From Eubacterium sp. AF16-48 (GTDB lineage: Bacteria > Bacillota > Clostridia > Lachnospirales > Lachnospiraceae), in assembly GCF_003479405.1 (NCBI RefSeq), contig NZ_QUHB01000002.1, forward strand, positions 310,001 to 374,000: a stretch of 64,000 nucleotides of DNA. Reading direction: 5' to 3'. Position numbers and translations under genes: made by a program. A model generated the notes under the pieces. That model had not been told where the DNA came from and ran no database searches. It saw only the letters and a program-made list of their open reading frames with translations. How positions within the stretch are numbered: position 1 is the stretch's first letter; every line of letters starts with the position of its first letter. Positions 8,901 through 17,767 of this stretch are shown here, piece by piece.

Positions 8901-10280
8901 TTATCGCTTGTTAAGTGGTACATATGCCGTAGGTTTTGCCACGTTCTTGTAAGCCGGACGGATAATCTTTCCGGCATTAATGATTTCTTCAATACGGTGT
9001 GCACTCCAACCTGCCATTCTGGCGGCAGCAAACATTGGGGTATATAATTCATCAGGTAAACCTAACATCGAATATACAAATCCACTGTAGAAATCTACGT
9101 TGGCACTAACACTTTTCTTTCTGTTGTGAGCCTTTGAAATAACCTCAGGGGCAAGACGTTCAACATTTTCATAAAGATGATACTCGTCCATAAGATTCTT
9201 TTCTTCGGCAAGTTTTTTTGTGAAACTCTTCAAAAGTTTGGCTCTTGGGTCTGATATGGCATAAACAGCATGACCAATACCATATATTAATCCTGACTGG
9301 TCAAAGAGACGTTTATCTAAGATACCCTTAAGATAATTTTTAACCTCATCATCGTCGTTCCAGTCATTAACAGTTTCTTTCATGTTATCAAACATTTTCT
9401 TAACCTTAACATTAGCACCACCGTGTCTTGGACCCTTTAAGGAACAAAGAGAGGCGGCAATTGCTGAGTATGTATCTGTTCCTGATGAAGATACAACATG
9501 GTTAGTAAAGGTTGAGTTATTACCACCGCCATGTTCTGCATGAAGAACAAGTGCCAAATCCAAAATTTTAGCTTCCAAATTAGTATAGGAGCTGTCGGGT
9601 CTTAAAAGTCTTAAGATATTTTCAGCTGTTGATAGCTTAGGGTCAGGATTTATAATGTGAAGATTATCATGATAGTGATAATGCCTCATTGACTGATATC
9701 CATATACTGAAATAAGAGGAACTCTTGCTATAAGACTTAAACTCTGACGTAAAACGTTTGGAATGGAAGTATCATCAGGGTTATCGTCCCATGAATACAG
9801 GGACAATACACATCGTGCCAAAAGATTCATCATATCCTTGCTTGTAGCCTTCATAACAATGTCTCTTACAAAGGATGAAGGAAGATTACAAAATGAAGCA
9901 AGAACATTATTGAAATTTTCAAGGCGTTTTGCATTAGGTAGTTCGCCAAATAATAACAGGTAAGTTACTTCCTCAAATCCGAATCTGTCCTCAGCAATAA
10001 ATCCATTAACAATATCTTCTATATTCATTCCACGGTAGAACAGCTGTCCCTCGCATGGAACCGTAACACCGTCAACCACCTCAAATGAATGAACATCACC
10101 TATTTCAGTAAGACCGGTAAGAACACCTTTTCCACCTTTTTCACGTAAACCTCTTTTAACGTTATATACATCATAGAGACTTGGATCTATGCAGGAATTG
10201 TTTACGCAACGGTCAGCGTACCTTTCAATTTGTGCCGTAAGCTTATCTTCAGTCTCAAATGAATTTTCATTTAATAGCAA
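8901..10280 (-). CDS. Citrate synthase
   Basis: Condenses oxaloacetate and acetyl-CoA to citrate. The 459-aa protein carries the family's catalytic segments: H-A-E-H-G-G-G-N-N-S-T-F, G-P-R-H-G-G-A-N, Y-G-I-G-H-A-V-Y and the aspartate in V-D-F-Y-S-G. It is longer than a minimal bacterial enzyme because of an N-terminal extension of about 40 residues. The start is TTG at 10280, with AGGAGGG (10289-10295) eight bases upstream and no nearby in-frame ATG. No aconitase or isocitrate dehydrogenase lies beside it. It has its own promoter with a dyad over the start site. A 2-methylcitrate or Re-type role is not indicated by the motifs. Confidence 0.92.
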   Translation of the reverse strand: MLLNENSFETEDKLTAQIERYADRCVNNSCIDPSLYDVYNVKRGLREKGGKGVLTGLTEIGDVHSFEVVDGVTVPCEGQLFYRGMNIEDIVNGFIAEDRFGFEEVTYLLLFGELPNAKRLENFNNVLASFCNLPSSFVRDIVMKATSKDMMNLLARCVLSLYSWDDNPDDTSIPNVLRQSLSLIARVPLISVYGYQSMRHYHYHDNLHIINPDPKLSTAENILRLLRPDSSYTNLEAKILDLALVLHAEHGGGNNSTFTNHVVSSSGTDTYSAIAASLCSLKGPRHGGANVKVKKMFDNMKETVNDWNDDDEVKNYLKGILDKRLFDQSGLIYGIGHAVYAISDPRAKLLKSFTKKLAEEKNLMDEYHLYENVERLAPEVISKAHNRKKSVSANVDFYSGFVYSMLGLPDELYTPMFAAARMAGWSAHRIEEIINAGKIIRPAYKNVAKPTAYVPLNKR

Positions 10281-10317
10281 TATATTTTCCCTCCTTTTTT
10301 TAAAATTAAAATTAAGT

Positions 10318-10348
10318 AATTGTCATAAAAAAACACAATATGACAATT
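10318..10348 (-). promoter_or_regulatory. Candidate operator: 10-bp dyad over citrate synthase start site
   Basis: AATTGTCATA (10318-10327) and TATGACAATT (10339-10348) form a perfect inverted repeat with an 11-base spacer. It overlaps the predicted start of transcription near 10343, where a bound repressor would block initiation. Because five bases of one arm lie upstream of that start, a DNA operator is likelier than an RNA hairpin. Confidence 0.55.
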
Positions 10349-10349
10349 T

Positions 10350-10378
10350 ATTTTAACATAAAAATAGAATAAACTCAA
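10350..10378 (-). promoter_or_regulatory. sigma-A promoter of citrate synthase
   Basis: On the minus strand TTGAGT (10378-10373) is followed after 17 bases by TAAAAT (10355-10350). Spacing is ideal and both boxes are close to consensus. Confidence 0.7.
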
Positions 10379-10481
10379 CTTAAGGAAAAACAATAAGACA
10401 CTTCCTCAATACCGGGTTTTGTGATACAATAAACCCAAATGGCTAATAGCATATTTATTATATTTACCACAGAGGTTTGAT

Positions 10482-11804
10482 ATGGACATATTTGATTATG
10501 CAAGAAATATAAATAGTGAAAAAGAGTCACCCTTAGCCAGCAGGCTGCGTCCGAAAACACTAGAGCAGGTTGTAGGACAGGAGCATATTATAGGCGAGGG
10601 AAAACTTCTATATAGAGCAATAAAGGCAGATAAAATCAGTTCGGTTATTTTTTACGGCCCTCCGGGAACAGGGAAAACAACTCTTGCCAAGGTTATTGCT
10701 AATACTACCAGTGCTGAATTTAAACAGTTAAATGCTACAGTGGCAGGAAAAAAGGACATGGAAGAGGTAGTGGAAACTGCCAAACAGAACATGGCAATGA
10801 GTGGCAAAAAGACTATTTTGTTTATAGATGAGATTCATAGATTTAACAAGGGACAGCAGGACTATCTTTTACCTTTCGTGGAGGATGGAACAATAATCCT
10901 TATAGGAGCTACTACTGAAAATCCTTATTTTGAGGTAAATTCAGCTTTAATATCCCGTTCAATTATATTTGAATTAAAACCTTTGTCCACGGAAAATATT
11001 GAAAAGTTAATATATAGAGCCGTTGAAGATAAAGAAAATGGAATGGGAATTTACAACGGAGTTATTGATAAAGATGCAGCACGGTTTTTGGCGGAAATAT
11101 CTAACGGTGATGCAAGAACAGCACTAAATGCAGTTGAATTAGGTATCCTTACCACTGATAAAAGCCAAGATGGAAAGATACATATAACACTAGATGTGGC
11201 AGAGCAGTGTATACAAAAAAGAGCATTAAGATATGACAAGTCAGGGGACAACCACTATGATACAATATCTGCATTTATAAAAAGCATGCGTGGCTCAGAC
11301 CCGGATGCGGCAGTGTATTATTTAGCCAGAATGCTGTATGCAGGAGAAAGCGTTGACTTCATAGCGAGAAGAATAATGATTTGTGCAGCAGAGGATGTGG
11401 GAATGGCAAATCCACAGGCATTAGTTGTAGCCACGGCGGCAGCACAGTCGGTACATCAGGTGGGAATGCCGGAGGCACAGATTATTTTGTCAGAAGCGGT
11501 AATATATGTTGCTTCTTCACCGAAGAGCAATTCAGCCTACAATGCCATATTTAAGGCAATGGATACAGTGAAAAATACAGTAACCAGTAAGGTGCCGGTG
11601 CATTTAATGGACGCACATTATAAAGGTTCAGCGGCACTGGGACATGGTATAGGATATAAATATGCACACGATTATCCTAACCATTATGTTAATCAGCAGT
11701 ATCTTCCGGATGAACTGGTAGGTTCAAAGTTTTACAATCCGGGAGATTTAGGATATGAAGCAGAAGTTAAAGAATATTTTAAAAAGATAAGAGGTATTGA
11801 TTAA
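10482..11804 (+). CDS. rarA: Replication-associated recombination ATPase RarA/MgsA
   Basis: Clamp-loader-like AAA+ ATPase acting at stalled replication forks. The 440-aa protein has the R-P-K-T-L-E-Q-V-V-G-Q-E-H beginning, Walker A G-P-P-G-T-G-K-T-T (59-67), Walker B D-E-I-H (116-119), sensor G-A-T-T-E-N-P and the MgsA C-terminal tetramerisation domain. AGAGGT precedes the ATG; a possible -10 TACAAT sits at 10425-10430. The next gene begins with TTG directly after the rarA stop, so the two are translationally coupled. Confidence 0.95.
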   Translation: MDIFDYARNINSEKESPLASRLRPKTLEQVVGQEHIIGEGKLLYRAIKADKISSVIFYGPPGTGKTTLAKVIANTTSAEFKQLNATVAGKKDMEEVVETAKQNMAMSGKKTILFIDEIHRFNKGQQDYLLPFVEDGTIILIGATTENPYFEVNSALISRSIIFELKPLSTENIEKLIYRAVEDKENGMGIYNGVIDKDAARFLAEISNGDARTALNAVELGILTTDKSQDGKIHITLDVAEQCIQKRALRYDKSGDNHYDTISAFIKSMRGSDPDAAVYYLARMLYAGESVDFIARRIMICAAEDVGMANPQALVVATAAAQSVHQVGMPEAQIILSEAVIYVASSPKSNSAYNAIFKAMDTVKNTVTSKVPVHLMDAHYKGSAALGHGIGYKYAHDYPNHYVNQQYLPDELVGSKFYNPGDLGYEAEVKEYFKKIRGID

Positions 11805-14800
11805 TTGAAGGCATTAATAGATAAACTGGCATCAGGAAATGCGGTGTATGAAACACCGGATGCGGAAATATCTGAAAATAGAATAGCAGTGGAATTAGAG
11901 CAGGGGGAAAGCACATACGGAGAGATTGCCATTAATGGTAAGCACGGAATGAGCGTTAAAGGTATTGTTTTTTCCACTGACAATCACATTGAATTTGAGA
12001 ACAACCAGTTTAATGGGATTAACAATAAGGTTAAATATGTTGTATCCTCTAAAAATATGTATGAGGGACAGGTAATAAGCGGAACCATTAGTGTAATAAC
12101 CACTGCTGGGGACTATGCCATTCCTTTTGGCATAACAGTGAAAAAGCAGGTTATAACATCTTCCATAGGTGAAATTACAGCTCTTACGGACTTTGTGAAA
12201 CTTGTAAGAGTGAGCTATGATGAGGCACTTTTGCTGTTTTTATCAAAGGAATTTAAAACATATTTCCTTAAAAAAGATGACCATGCCCTTACTTTGTATA
12301 ATCAGGTAATGAGAAATACTAACAGAAACATTGCTCTTGAGGAATTTTTAGTAGGAATGAAACTAAAGGACAAAGTGAAAATAAGTATTTCTAATACCAT
12401 AAAAGAGTATACGGATATAAAAGAAAACTATGGCGATGTGTTAAATATTTCAAGAAGCGGCTGGGGCTACGTGGACATAGACGTGGAAGTTCAGGGAGAC
12501 TTCTTCTATGGCTGTAAGGACAAAATTTCCGGAGATGAATTTAACGGAAAAATTGCTGAATATCAGTATCTCATTAATGCAGGAAGACTTCACGGAGGAA
12601 GTAATTGCGGAAGAATTATTTTAAGAAGCTCTAACGAAAAACTGGTGTATGATGTGGTTATTGTAAATCAGAAAGACAGTATTGATGAGTACCTTAAAAA
12701 CAAAAAAAGTACCATCAATATGGTAAAAAACTATCTGGATTTCCGTACCGGGGTTATAGATGGTAAAAAATGGAAAAGTAATCTTTTAAATCTTGCTGAG
12801 GAAAGATTAATAGCTAATAAAAATGACATTGTTGGAGTTTTGGCAAAGGCTCAGGTGGGAATAACTAATAATGATGACGAAATGGCATTAGAATATTTAA
12901 ACAGGGCATCTAATCTTGTTTCCATTAAAGATGAAAAGTCTGTAATTTATTATTGCTATTATTTATATTTAAAATCTATATATAAAAATGATGCTTCCTA
13001 CACATATGAAGTTAAGGAAGAAATAAAAGGTTATTTTGAAGGCGGATACGACAAATGGCAGCTTTTATGGATGCTGTTTTACATGGATGACAGGTATGAT
13101 GAAAATCCAAGCCTTAAATATACATTAGTAAAGAGAATGTTTAATAACGGCTGTCACAGCCCTATTATGTATTATGAGGCAGCAAAGGTTATTAATGAGC
13201 AGCCGGAACTTTTTAGAATGCTTAACAAATTTGAAATCCAGATTTTAAATTTTGCCGGCAAGTATCATATGGTTGGAATAGAGTTGGCAAAACAGGCAGC
13301 AGATATTATTGGCAGGGAGAGGGAATTTAACGAAAACTATATTAATATCTTAAGCAGGTTATATGAGGAAACTGAAAGTACAGATGTACTTTACTGTATT
13401 TGCGGTGCAATTATTAATGGAAACAGAGCCAACAAGGAATACTCTAAGTGGATAAGTGAAGGTGTAAAAAAAGAATTAAAAATCACTAATCTTTACGAGT
13501 ATTATATATACACAATAGATGTGGATAATTACAATATGCTGGAAAAATCAGCATATAAGTATTTTTCATATGGCACTGATACTTTAATGTATAACAGAGA
13601 TTATTTTTACGCAAATCTTGTAACTAATTTCAGTGACACAGATGAAATTTATACTAAATGCTACAATGATTTGGAAAAATATGTAACAGAAGAGCTTATG
13701 AAGGGCAATAACAACCGTCATTTAAGAGTTATATACAACAGAATTTTAAATGATGATTTTATTGTGGGAAACTTAGGTGATAATATGGCTAAGGTTCTCC
13801 ATACTTATTGTATCAGGGTTAATAACAGGAAAATAAAGCATGTTATTGTAAATCATAAAGAAATAAAAGATTTCCAGACAGTGTCCTTTATAGACGGAAT
13901 GGCGTATGTTCAGTTATATACAGATAATCCGGTTATTGTATTTATGGACAAAAGGGGAAGAATTATTTCAGATGTGGAATATGAAATCTCAAAAATGGAA
14001 ATAACGGCACCGGTTTCAAAGGTGGGAAGCAATCTTTTAACAGAATTATGTGACATTGAAAAAATCATGAGAAATCCTGCAGACAATCCGGGAAAGCTTA
14101 TTGAATTAAAGGCAATGGTGGGTGCACCGGGACTTACTGAGGAATTTAGGCAAAGACTGATTGAGTTTATTGTGGATTATTATTACAAGGGCTACGATAA
14201 AGGAGATTTGGATATTTATCTTCTTCAAATTGATATGGCTTCACTGGATGTTAAATCACGAAATAAAGTAATGGAAGTTATGATTGAAAAGAACTTTATG
14301 GAAATGATTTATCCGTATATGGCAAAGTATGGTTATAAGGGAATAAGCAATTCCCTGTTAGAAAAGGTATGCATAGAGTTAGTGGCAAATCCTGAATGTG
14401 ACCCAAATGACTATGTGGAAGAAATGTGTGCCAGTGCATTTAGAAACGGATGCAGGGATGAGGGAGTATTAAGGTTCCTTGGAAAATACTATGAGGCAGG
14501 AAGTCTTGAACTTTACCAGTTGTACCTTGCCATTAAAGCAAAAGGCATAAAGGATAATACAATGGCTGAACGTCTCTTGGTGCAGTATATTTTTGAAGGA
14601 AATACAGAAAACAAAATATATGATATTTATATGTCTTATTTAGAAGAAGCAACATCTACAGTTATAAGAAAGGCATTTTACACATATGTGACATACAACT
14701 ACTTTATTAAGAAGGTGCAATGTCCGGATGTGGTGTGGGAAATTCTTGAGCAGGAATATGACAACGGATTAAACACACCGGTTATATGTAGTATTGCTTT

Positions 14801-15341
14801 TGTGGAGGCTATGTCTAAAAAAACAAGCCTTACTGAAAGACAGATTAAGATTCTTCAGTCATTAATAGAAACATTGGCAAAGAATAATATTAATTTTGAG
14901 TTTTATAAGAAGTTTAATAAGTGGTTTAAGATACCATTTAATCTTGTGGACAAAACCATAATTGATTTTAGAACAAATCCAAAACACAGGGTAGATATTA
15001 CCTATAGCATAAAGACTCCTGAGGGACGTACAAAGAAAGTTACGGAAGAAATGGGAAGCATTTATCAGGGAATATTTACTAAGGAAATAATTATGTTTTA
15101 TGGTGAAGAAATTGACTACAGCATTAAGGAGTATTCAGATGAAGACCCTGATGGAAAGGTAGTGGATAATTATTCCGTAAGAATAACAGAAAAAAATATT
15201 TACAACGATGAGTCACGTTTTGGAATGATAAATGGAATGATGATTTGCAGGGCTTTAGGAAGAGAGGATGCGGCAAGGGAGATAATGCAGTCATATGCTC
15301 TTTGTAAGGAAGCAGGCAAAGAAATCTTTAAGCTTTTATAA
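11805..15341 (+). CDS. Giant cytosolic protein, DUF5717-like
   Basis: A 1,178-aa protein of unknown function. I associate it, from memory only, with the DUF5717 family of Lachnospiraceae. Residues about 20-115 read as an immunoglobulin-like beta sandwich (alternating hydrophobics, then A-I-P-F-G-I-T-V). The middle and most of the C-terminal half are Tyr/Leu/Asn-rich helices with a repeating hairpin rhythm, as in TPR or HEAT solenoids, and a beta-rich segment ends the chain. There is no signal peptide or membrane span. The start is TTG, immediately after the rarA stop, with GAGG about ten bases upstream; the next in-frame Met is about 50 residues in. First of three linked unknown genes. Confidence 0.85.
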   Translation: MKALIDKLASGNAVYETPDAEISENRIAVELEQGESTYGEIAINGKHGMSVKGIVFSTDNHIEFENNQFNGINNKVKYVVSSKNMYEGQVISGTISVITTAGDYAIPFGITVKKQVITSSIGEITALTDFVKLVRVSYDEALLLFLSKEFKTYFLKKDDHALTLYNQVMRNTNRNIALEEFLVGMKLKDKVKISISNTIKEYTDIKENYGDVLNISRSGWGYVDIDVEVQGDFFYGCKDKISGDEFNGKIAEYQYLINAGRLHGGSNCGRIILRSSNEKLVYDVVIVNQKDSIDEYLKNKKSTINMVKNYLDFRTGVIDGKKWKSNLLNLAEERLIANKNDIVGVLAKAQVGITNNDDEMALEYLNRASNLVSIKDEKSVIYYCYYLYLKSIYKNDASYTYEVKEEIKGYFEGGYDKWQLLWMLFYMDDRYDENPSLKYTLVKRMFNNGCHSPIMYYEAAKVINEQPELFRMLNKFEIQILNFAGKYHMVGIELAKQAADIIGREREFNENYINILSRLYEETESTDVLYCICGAIINGNRANKEYSKWISEGVKKELKITNLYEYYIYTIDVDNYNMLEKSAYKYFSYGTDTLMYNRDYFYANLVTNFSDTDEIYTKCYNDLEKYVTEELMKGNNNRHLRVIYNRILNDDFIVGNLGDNMAKVLHTYCIRVNNRKIKHVIVNHKEIKDFQTVSFIDGMAYVQLYTDNPVIVFMDKRGRIISDVEYEISKMEITAPVSKVGSNLLTELCDIEKIMRNPADNPGKLIELKAMVGAPGLTEEFRQRLIEFIVDYYYKGYDKGDLDIYLLQIDMASLDVKSRNKVMEVMIEKNFMEMIYPYMAKYGYKGISNSLLEKVCIELVANPECDPNDYVEEMCASAFRNGCRDEGVLRFLGKYYEAGSLELYQLYLAIKAKGIKDNTMAERLLVQYIFEGNTENKIYDIYMSYLEEATSTVIRKAFYTYVTYNYFIKKVQCPDVVWEILEQEYDNGLNTPVICSIAFVEAMSKKTSLTERQIKILQSLIETLAKNNINFEFYKKFNKWFKIPFNLVDKTIIDFRTNPKHRVDITYSIKTPEGRTKKVTEEMGSIYQGIFTKEIIMFYGEEIDYSIKEYSDEDPDGKVVDNYSVRITEKNIYNDESRFGMINGMMICRALGREDAAREIMQSYALCKEAGKEIFKLL

Positions 15342-15381
15342 ATTACATCGGAAATTAAGCTGGTACTAGGAGGACAAGGCT

Positions 15382-16620
15382 TTGGGAAAAGGAATGATTT
15401 TAGGAATAGATTTTTCTATGGACTATGCACAGATAGCATATTTGGATAATGATGGAAATCCCCAGTCCGTAAGTGTGGGAACAGAGGATAATTATATGAT
15501 TCCCGCCGTTGTATGCTACAACAGTGAATTGAATGAATGGTCAGCAGGCGATGAGGCAGTTAATAAAGGAAGACTTGAAAAAAGCAAAGTTTACAAAAAT
15601 CTTCCGGAAATATTCAACGAAGACAGTGAAAATGATGCTGATGAGGCAAAAAAAGCAGTTTCCACATTTATGTCATATCTAATTAAATTAGCGGTTAATT
15701 ACAGCAACGGACGTTTAATAAAAAATATTCTTGTAACTGTAAATCAGGTAAATCCTCAGGTTATAAAGGGACTGCTGGAGGTATTTACTGAGTTGGGATA
15801 CAATGAAAAAGACATAAAGGTAATAAGTCACTCAGAAAGCTTTGTATACTATGTTTTAAATCAGAATAAGGATATATGGATAAATAATGTTTTGTTTTTG
15901 CAGCTGGATAAACATGAGTTTTCATGTAGAAGATTAAATGTTATAAAAGGAAGACAGCCTCATGTGGCAGATGTAAGAATGACGGATTTAAGCAATTTAT
16001 TCACTATGGATTTAGTTACAAGAGAGCCTCTTGGAGCTGATGAAATACTTTCTGAATTTTTGGAGGAACAGCTTAAAAAACATGTTGTGTCAGGAGTTTT
16101 TCTTTCAGGAGAAGGATTTTATGTAGACGGATGGCAGAAAACCTTATCCGTTTTGTGCAGAAACAGAAGAGTTTTTAAAGGTAGTAACCTTATAGTAAAA
16201 GGGGCAGCCTATGGCGCAAGAGAATTTTTCTATGTACCGGTTCTTGATAAATATCTTATTTCCTGTAAGGGACGTACGAGAGTTAAAATTGTTATGGCTG
16301 TTAAATATAAGGAACATGATAGTTACATTACCCTTTCAAACATTGGAGAGTATTGGCACCAGGCAAAATCAAAGGCTGAGTGTATAATGGAAAAACCTAC
16401 GGAGGCTTCCTTTGAAATTCAGGACATTATGAATCATGCCAATGAAAGTTTCAAAATTGATTTAAAGGATTTTCCTAAGAGACCGCCAAATACCACAAGA
16501 CTTGAAATAAATTTCAGATATCTTTCTGAAAATTCCTTTGAAATAGAAATAAAGGATTTAGGATTTGGAGAATTCTTTAAATCCTCAGGAATGTCAGTTA
16601 AAAAAGAAATTACTTTATAG
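15382..16620 (+). CDS. Degenerate Hsp70/actin-fold protein (DUF5716-like)
   Basis: A 412-aa protein with the order of motifs of an Hsp70 ATPase domain but altered nucleotide-binding residues. It keeps G-I-D-F (8-11), I-P-A-V-V (40-44) and G-A-A-Y-G-A-R-E-F (274-282). Phosphate-1 reads S-M-D-Y-A where DnaK has G-T-T-N-S, and phosphate-2 (about 173-183) lacks the G-G-G-T of DnaK. Residues 300-412 replace the normal substrate domain with a short beta-rich segment. Start is TTG 15382 with AGGAGG (15368-15373) eight bases upstream. It lies 40 bases after the giant gene. Nucleotide binding may persist, but hydrolysis is doubtful; I infer a partner or scaffold role. Confidence 0.8.
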   Translation: MGKGMILGIDFSMDYAQIAYLDNDGNPQSVSVGTEDNYMIPAVVCYNSELNEWSAGDEAVNKGRLEKSKVYKNLPEIFNEDSENDADEAKKAVSTFMSYLIKLAVNYSNGRLIKNILVTVNQVNPQVIKGLLEVFTELGYNEKDIKVISHSESFVYYVLNQNKDIWINNVLFLQLDKHEFSCRRLNVIKGRQPHVADVRMTDLSNLFTMDLVTREPLGADEILSEFLEEQLKKHVVSGVFLSGEGFYVDGWQKTLSVLCRNRRVFKGSNLIVKGAAYGAREFFYVPVLDKYLISCKGRTRVKIVMAVKYKEHDSYITLSNIGEYWHQAKSKAECIMEKPTEASFEIQDIMNHANESFKIDLKDFPKRPPNTTRLEINFRYLSENSFEIEIKDLGFGEFFKSSGMSVKKEITL

Positions 16621-16640
16621 AACTTTTAAGAGGAGACGTC

Positions 16641-17420
16641 ATGAATTATATTACTTTGTGTACGATACATACAGAGAAACCATACTATATTAAGGAAGTC
16701 AACAAAAACATATATTCAATTGAGGAGTTAAGTTATTATTTGTACAATTATCTGTATTTAATAGATGATACCTTTTTCAGTGATACATTAATTGATTATA
16801 TTGAAAATGAACTAAAGCAGACAACCATTGCTTCCGGGTTAAAGCAGATAATAGCAAAGAAAGGCGAACTGGGAGAAAAAATTGCCTTTGTTATTAAAAA
16901 TTCCGGATATTATTCTGAAAGAGAAGCAGAAAAACTGGAAAATCATTTAGTTGCCCTTTGTTCAAAAACAACAGCTGAACGAATAAAGGCGAAGGCGGAC
17001 ATACTTATGGATACAGACAAATATAACATGGCAATTAACTACTATAACAGTATTCTTAACAAGGCTATAAACACAGAACTTCCGGAAAGATTTTACGGAG
17101 ATGTTTACAACAATTTAGGTGTAGCATATGCAAGATTGTTTGAATATGAACATGGAGCAGCAGCCTTTAGATGTGCATACAGGTTAAATAAGTCCAACGA
17201 GTCCTTAGAGTCGGTTTTGCTATGTGATTTGTTAAGTGATAATGAAAAGAGACTTAACATAGATAAGGAAAAATATAAGGTAAGCGATACGGTTATTAAC
17301 AGACTTAGGGCAGAACTTATAAAGAGAAAAGTGCATATACAGTCAGAGTGGAAAAAAGAAAATGAGGATATGTTTGTAACTCAGTGCAGAAAAGAATATA
17401 TTGTGGAAATAAACAGTTAA
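16641..17420 (+). CDS. TPR-like protein, third gene of the unknown operon
   Basis: A 259-aa cytosolic protein. The N-terminal half (1-110) is unrecognised and Tyr-rich. Residues about 112-200 contain two TPR-type helix pairs (A-D-I-L-M-D-T-D-K-Y-N-M-A-I-N-Y-Y-N-S, then Y-N-N-L-G-V-A-Y-A-R-L-F-E-Y-E-H-G-A). The C-terminus is charged. AGAGGAG precedes the ATG, and only 20 bases separate it from the Hsp70-like gene. TPR and Hsp70-like proteins commonly bind each other, which suggests a complex. Confidence 0.8.
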   Translation: MNYITLCTIHTEKPYYIKEVNKNIYSIEELSYYLYNYLYLIDDTFFSDTLIDYIENELKQTTIASGLKQIIAKKGELGEKIAFVIKNSGYYSEREAEKLENHLVALCSKTTAERIKAKADILMDTDKYNMAINYYNSILNKAINTELPERFYGDVYNNLGVAYARLFEYEHGAAAFRCAYRLNKSNESLESVLLCDLLSDNEKRLNIDKEKYKVSDTVINRLRAELIKRKVHIQSEWKKENEDMFVTQCRKEYIVEINS

Positions 17421-17437
17421 TTTGCTGATATTAGATG

Positions 17438-17466
17438 TTGACAAACATAAATAAAATATTTATCAT
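17438..17466 (+). promoter_or_regulatory. sigma-A promoter of the valS T-box transcript
   Basis: Perfect -35 TTGACA (17438-17443), 17-base spacer, -10 TATCAT (17461-17466). The predicted start near 17473 is just before T-box stem I. Confidence 0.8.
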
Positions 17467-17475
17467 TGACTATAT

Positions 17476-17740
17476 GTTTAAATGCGTTGAGGAAAAGGAG
17501 TAGCAGATAACCCCTTATAGAGAAAGAGGGATGGTGGAAGCCTCTTAGGAAGGTATTTGTGAAGGTAGTTTCTAAGCAGCCGTGGTAAAAAATGGATTAT
17601 CCAATTAGCCGCAGACGTTTCATCCCCGTTACAGGATAAGATAAGTGATAAAGAAAGGTGGTACCGCGATATATTCGCCCTTTGTGTGCTACCGGTTACT
17701 ATACAAAAGAAAAGAGTGGCATGGCTGCTCTTTTTCTTTT
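17476..17740 (+). promoter_or_regulatory. T-box riboswitch (valine) in the valS leader
   Basis: The T-box sequence AAAGGTGGTACCGCG lies at 17654-17668. Stem I shows AGTA on the 5' side, a distal GGATGGTGGAAG loop, and T-G-A-A-G then GTA at 17565-17567, the expected specifier position, for valine. The UGGU in the T-box (17659-17662) can pair with the ACCA end of a tRNA with A73. Uncharged tRNA-Val should stabilise the antiterminator and switch on valS. This leader occupies the whole 347-base stretch between genes. Confidence 0.95.
17705..17740 (+). terminator. Regulated terminator of the T-box leader
   Basis: AAAAGAAAAGAG (17705-17716) pairs with CTCTTTTTCTTTT (17728-17740) with one bulged base. 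The T-rich right arm serves as the release tract. It ends 27 bases before the valS start. Confidence 0.7.
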
Positions 17741-17767
17741 CATAATCTTACAGAATAGGAGAAAACA

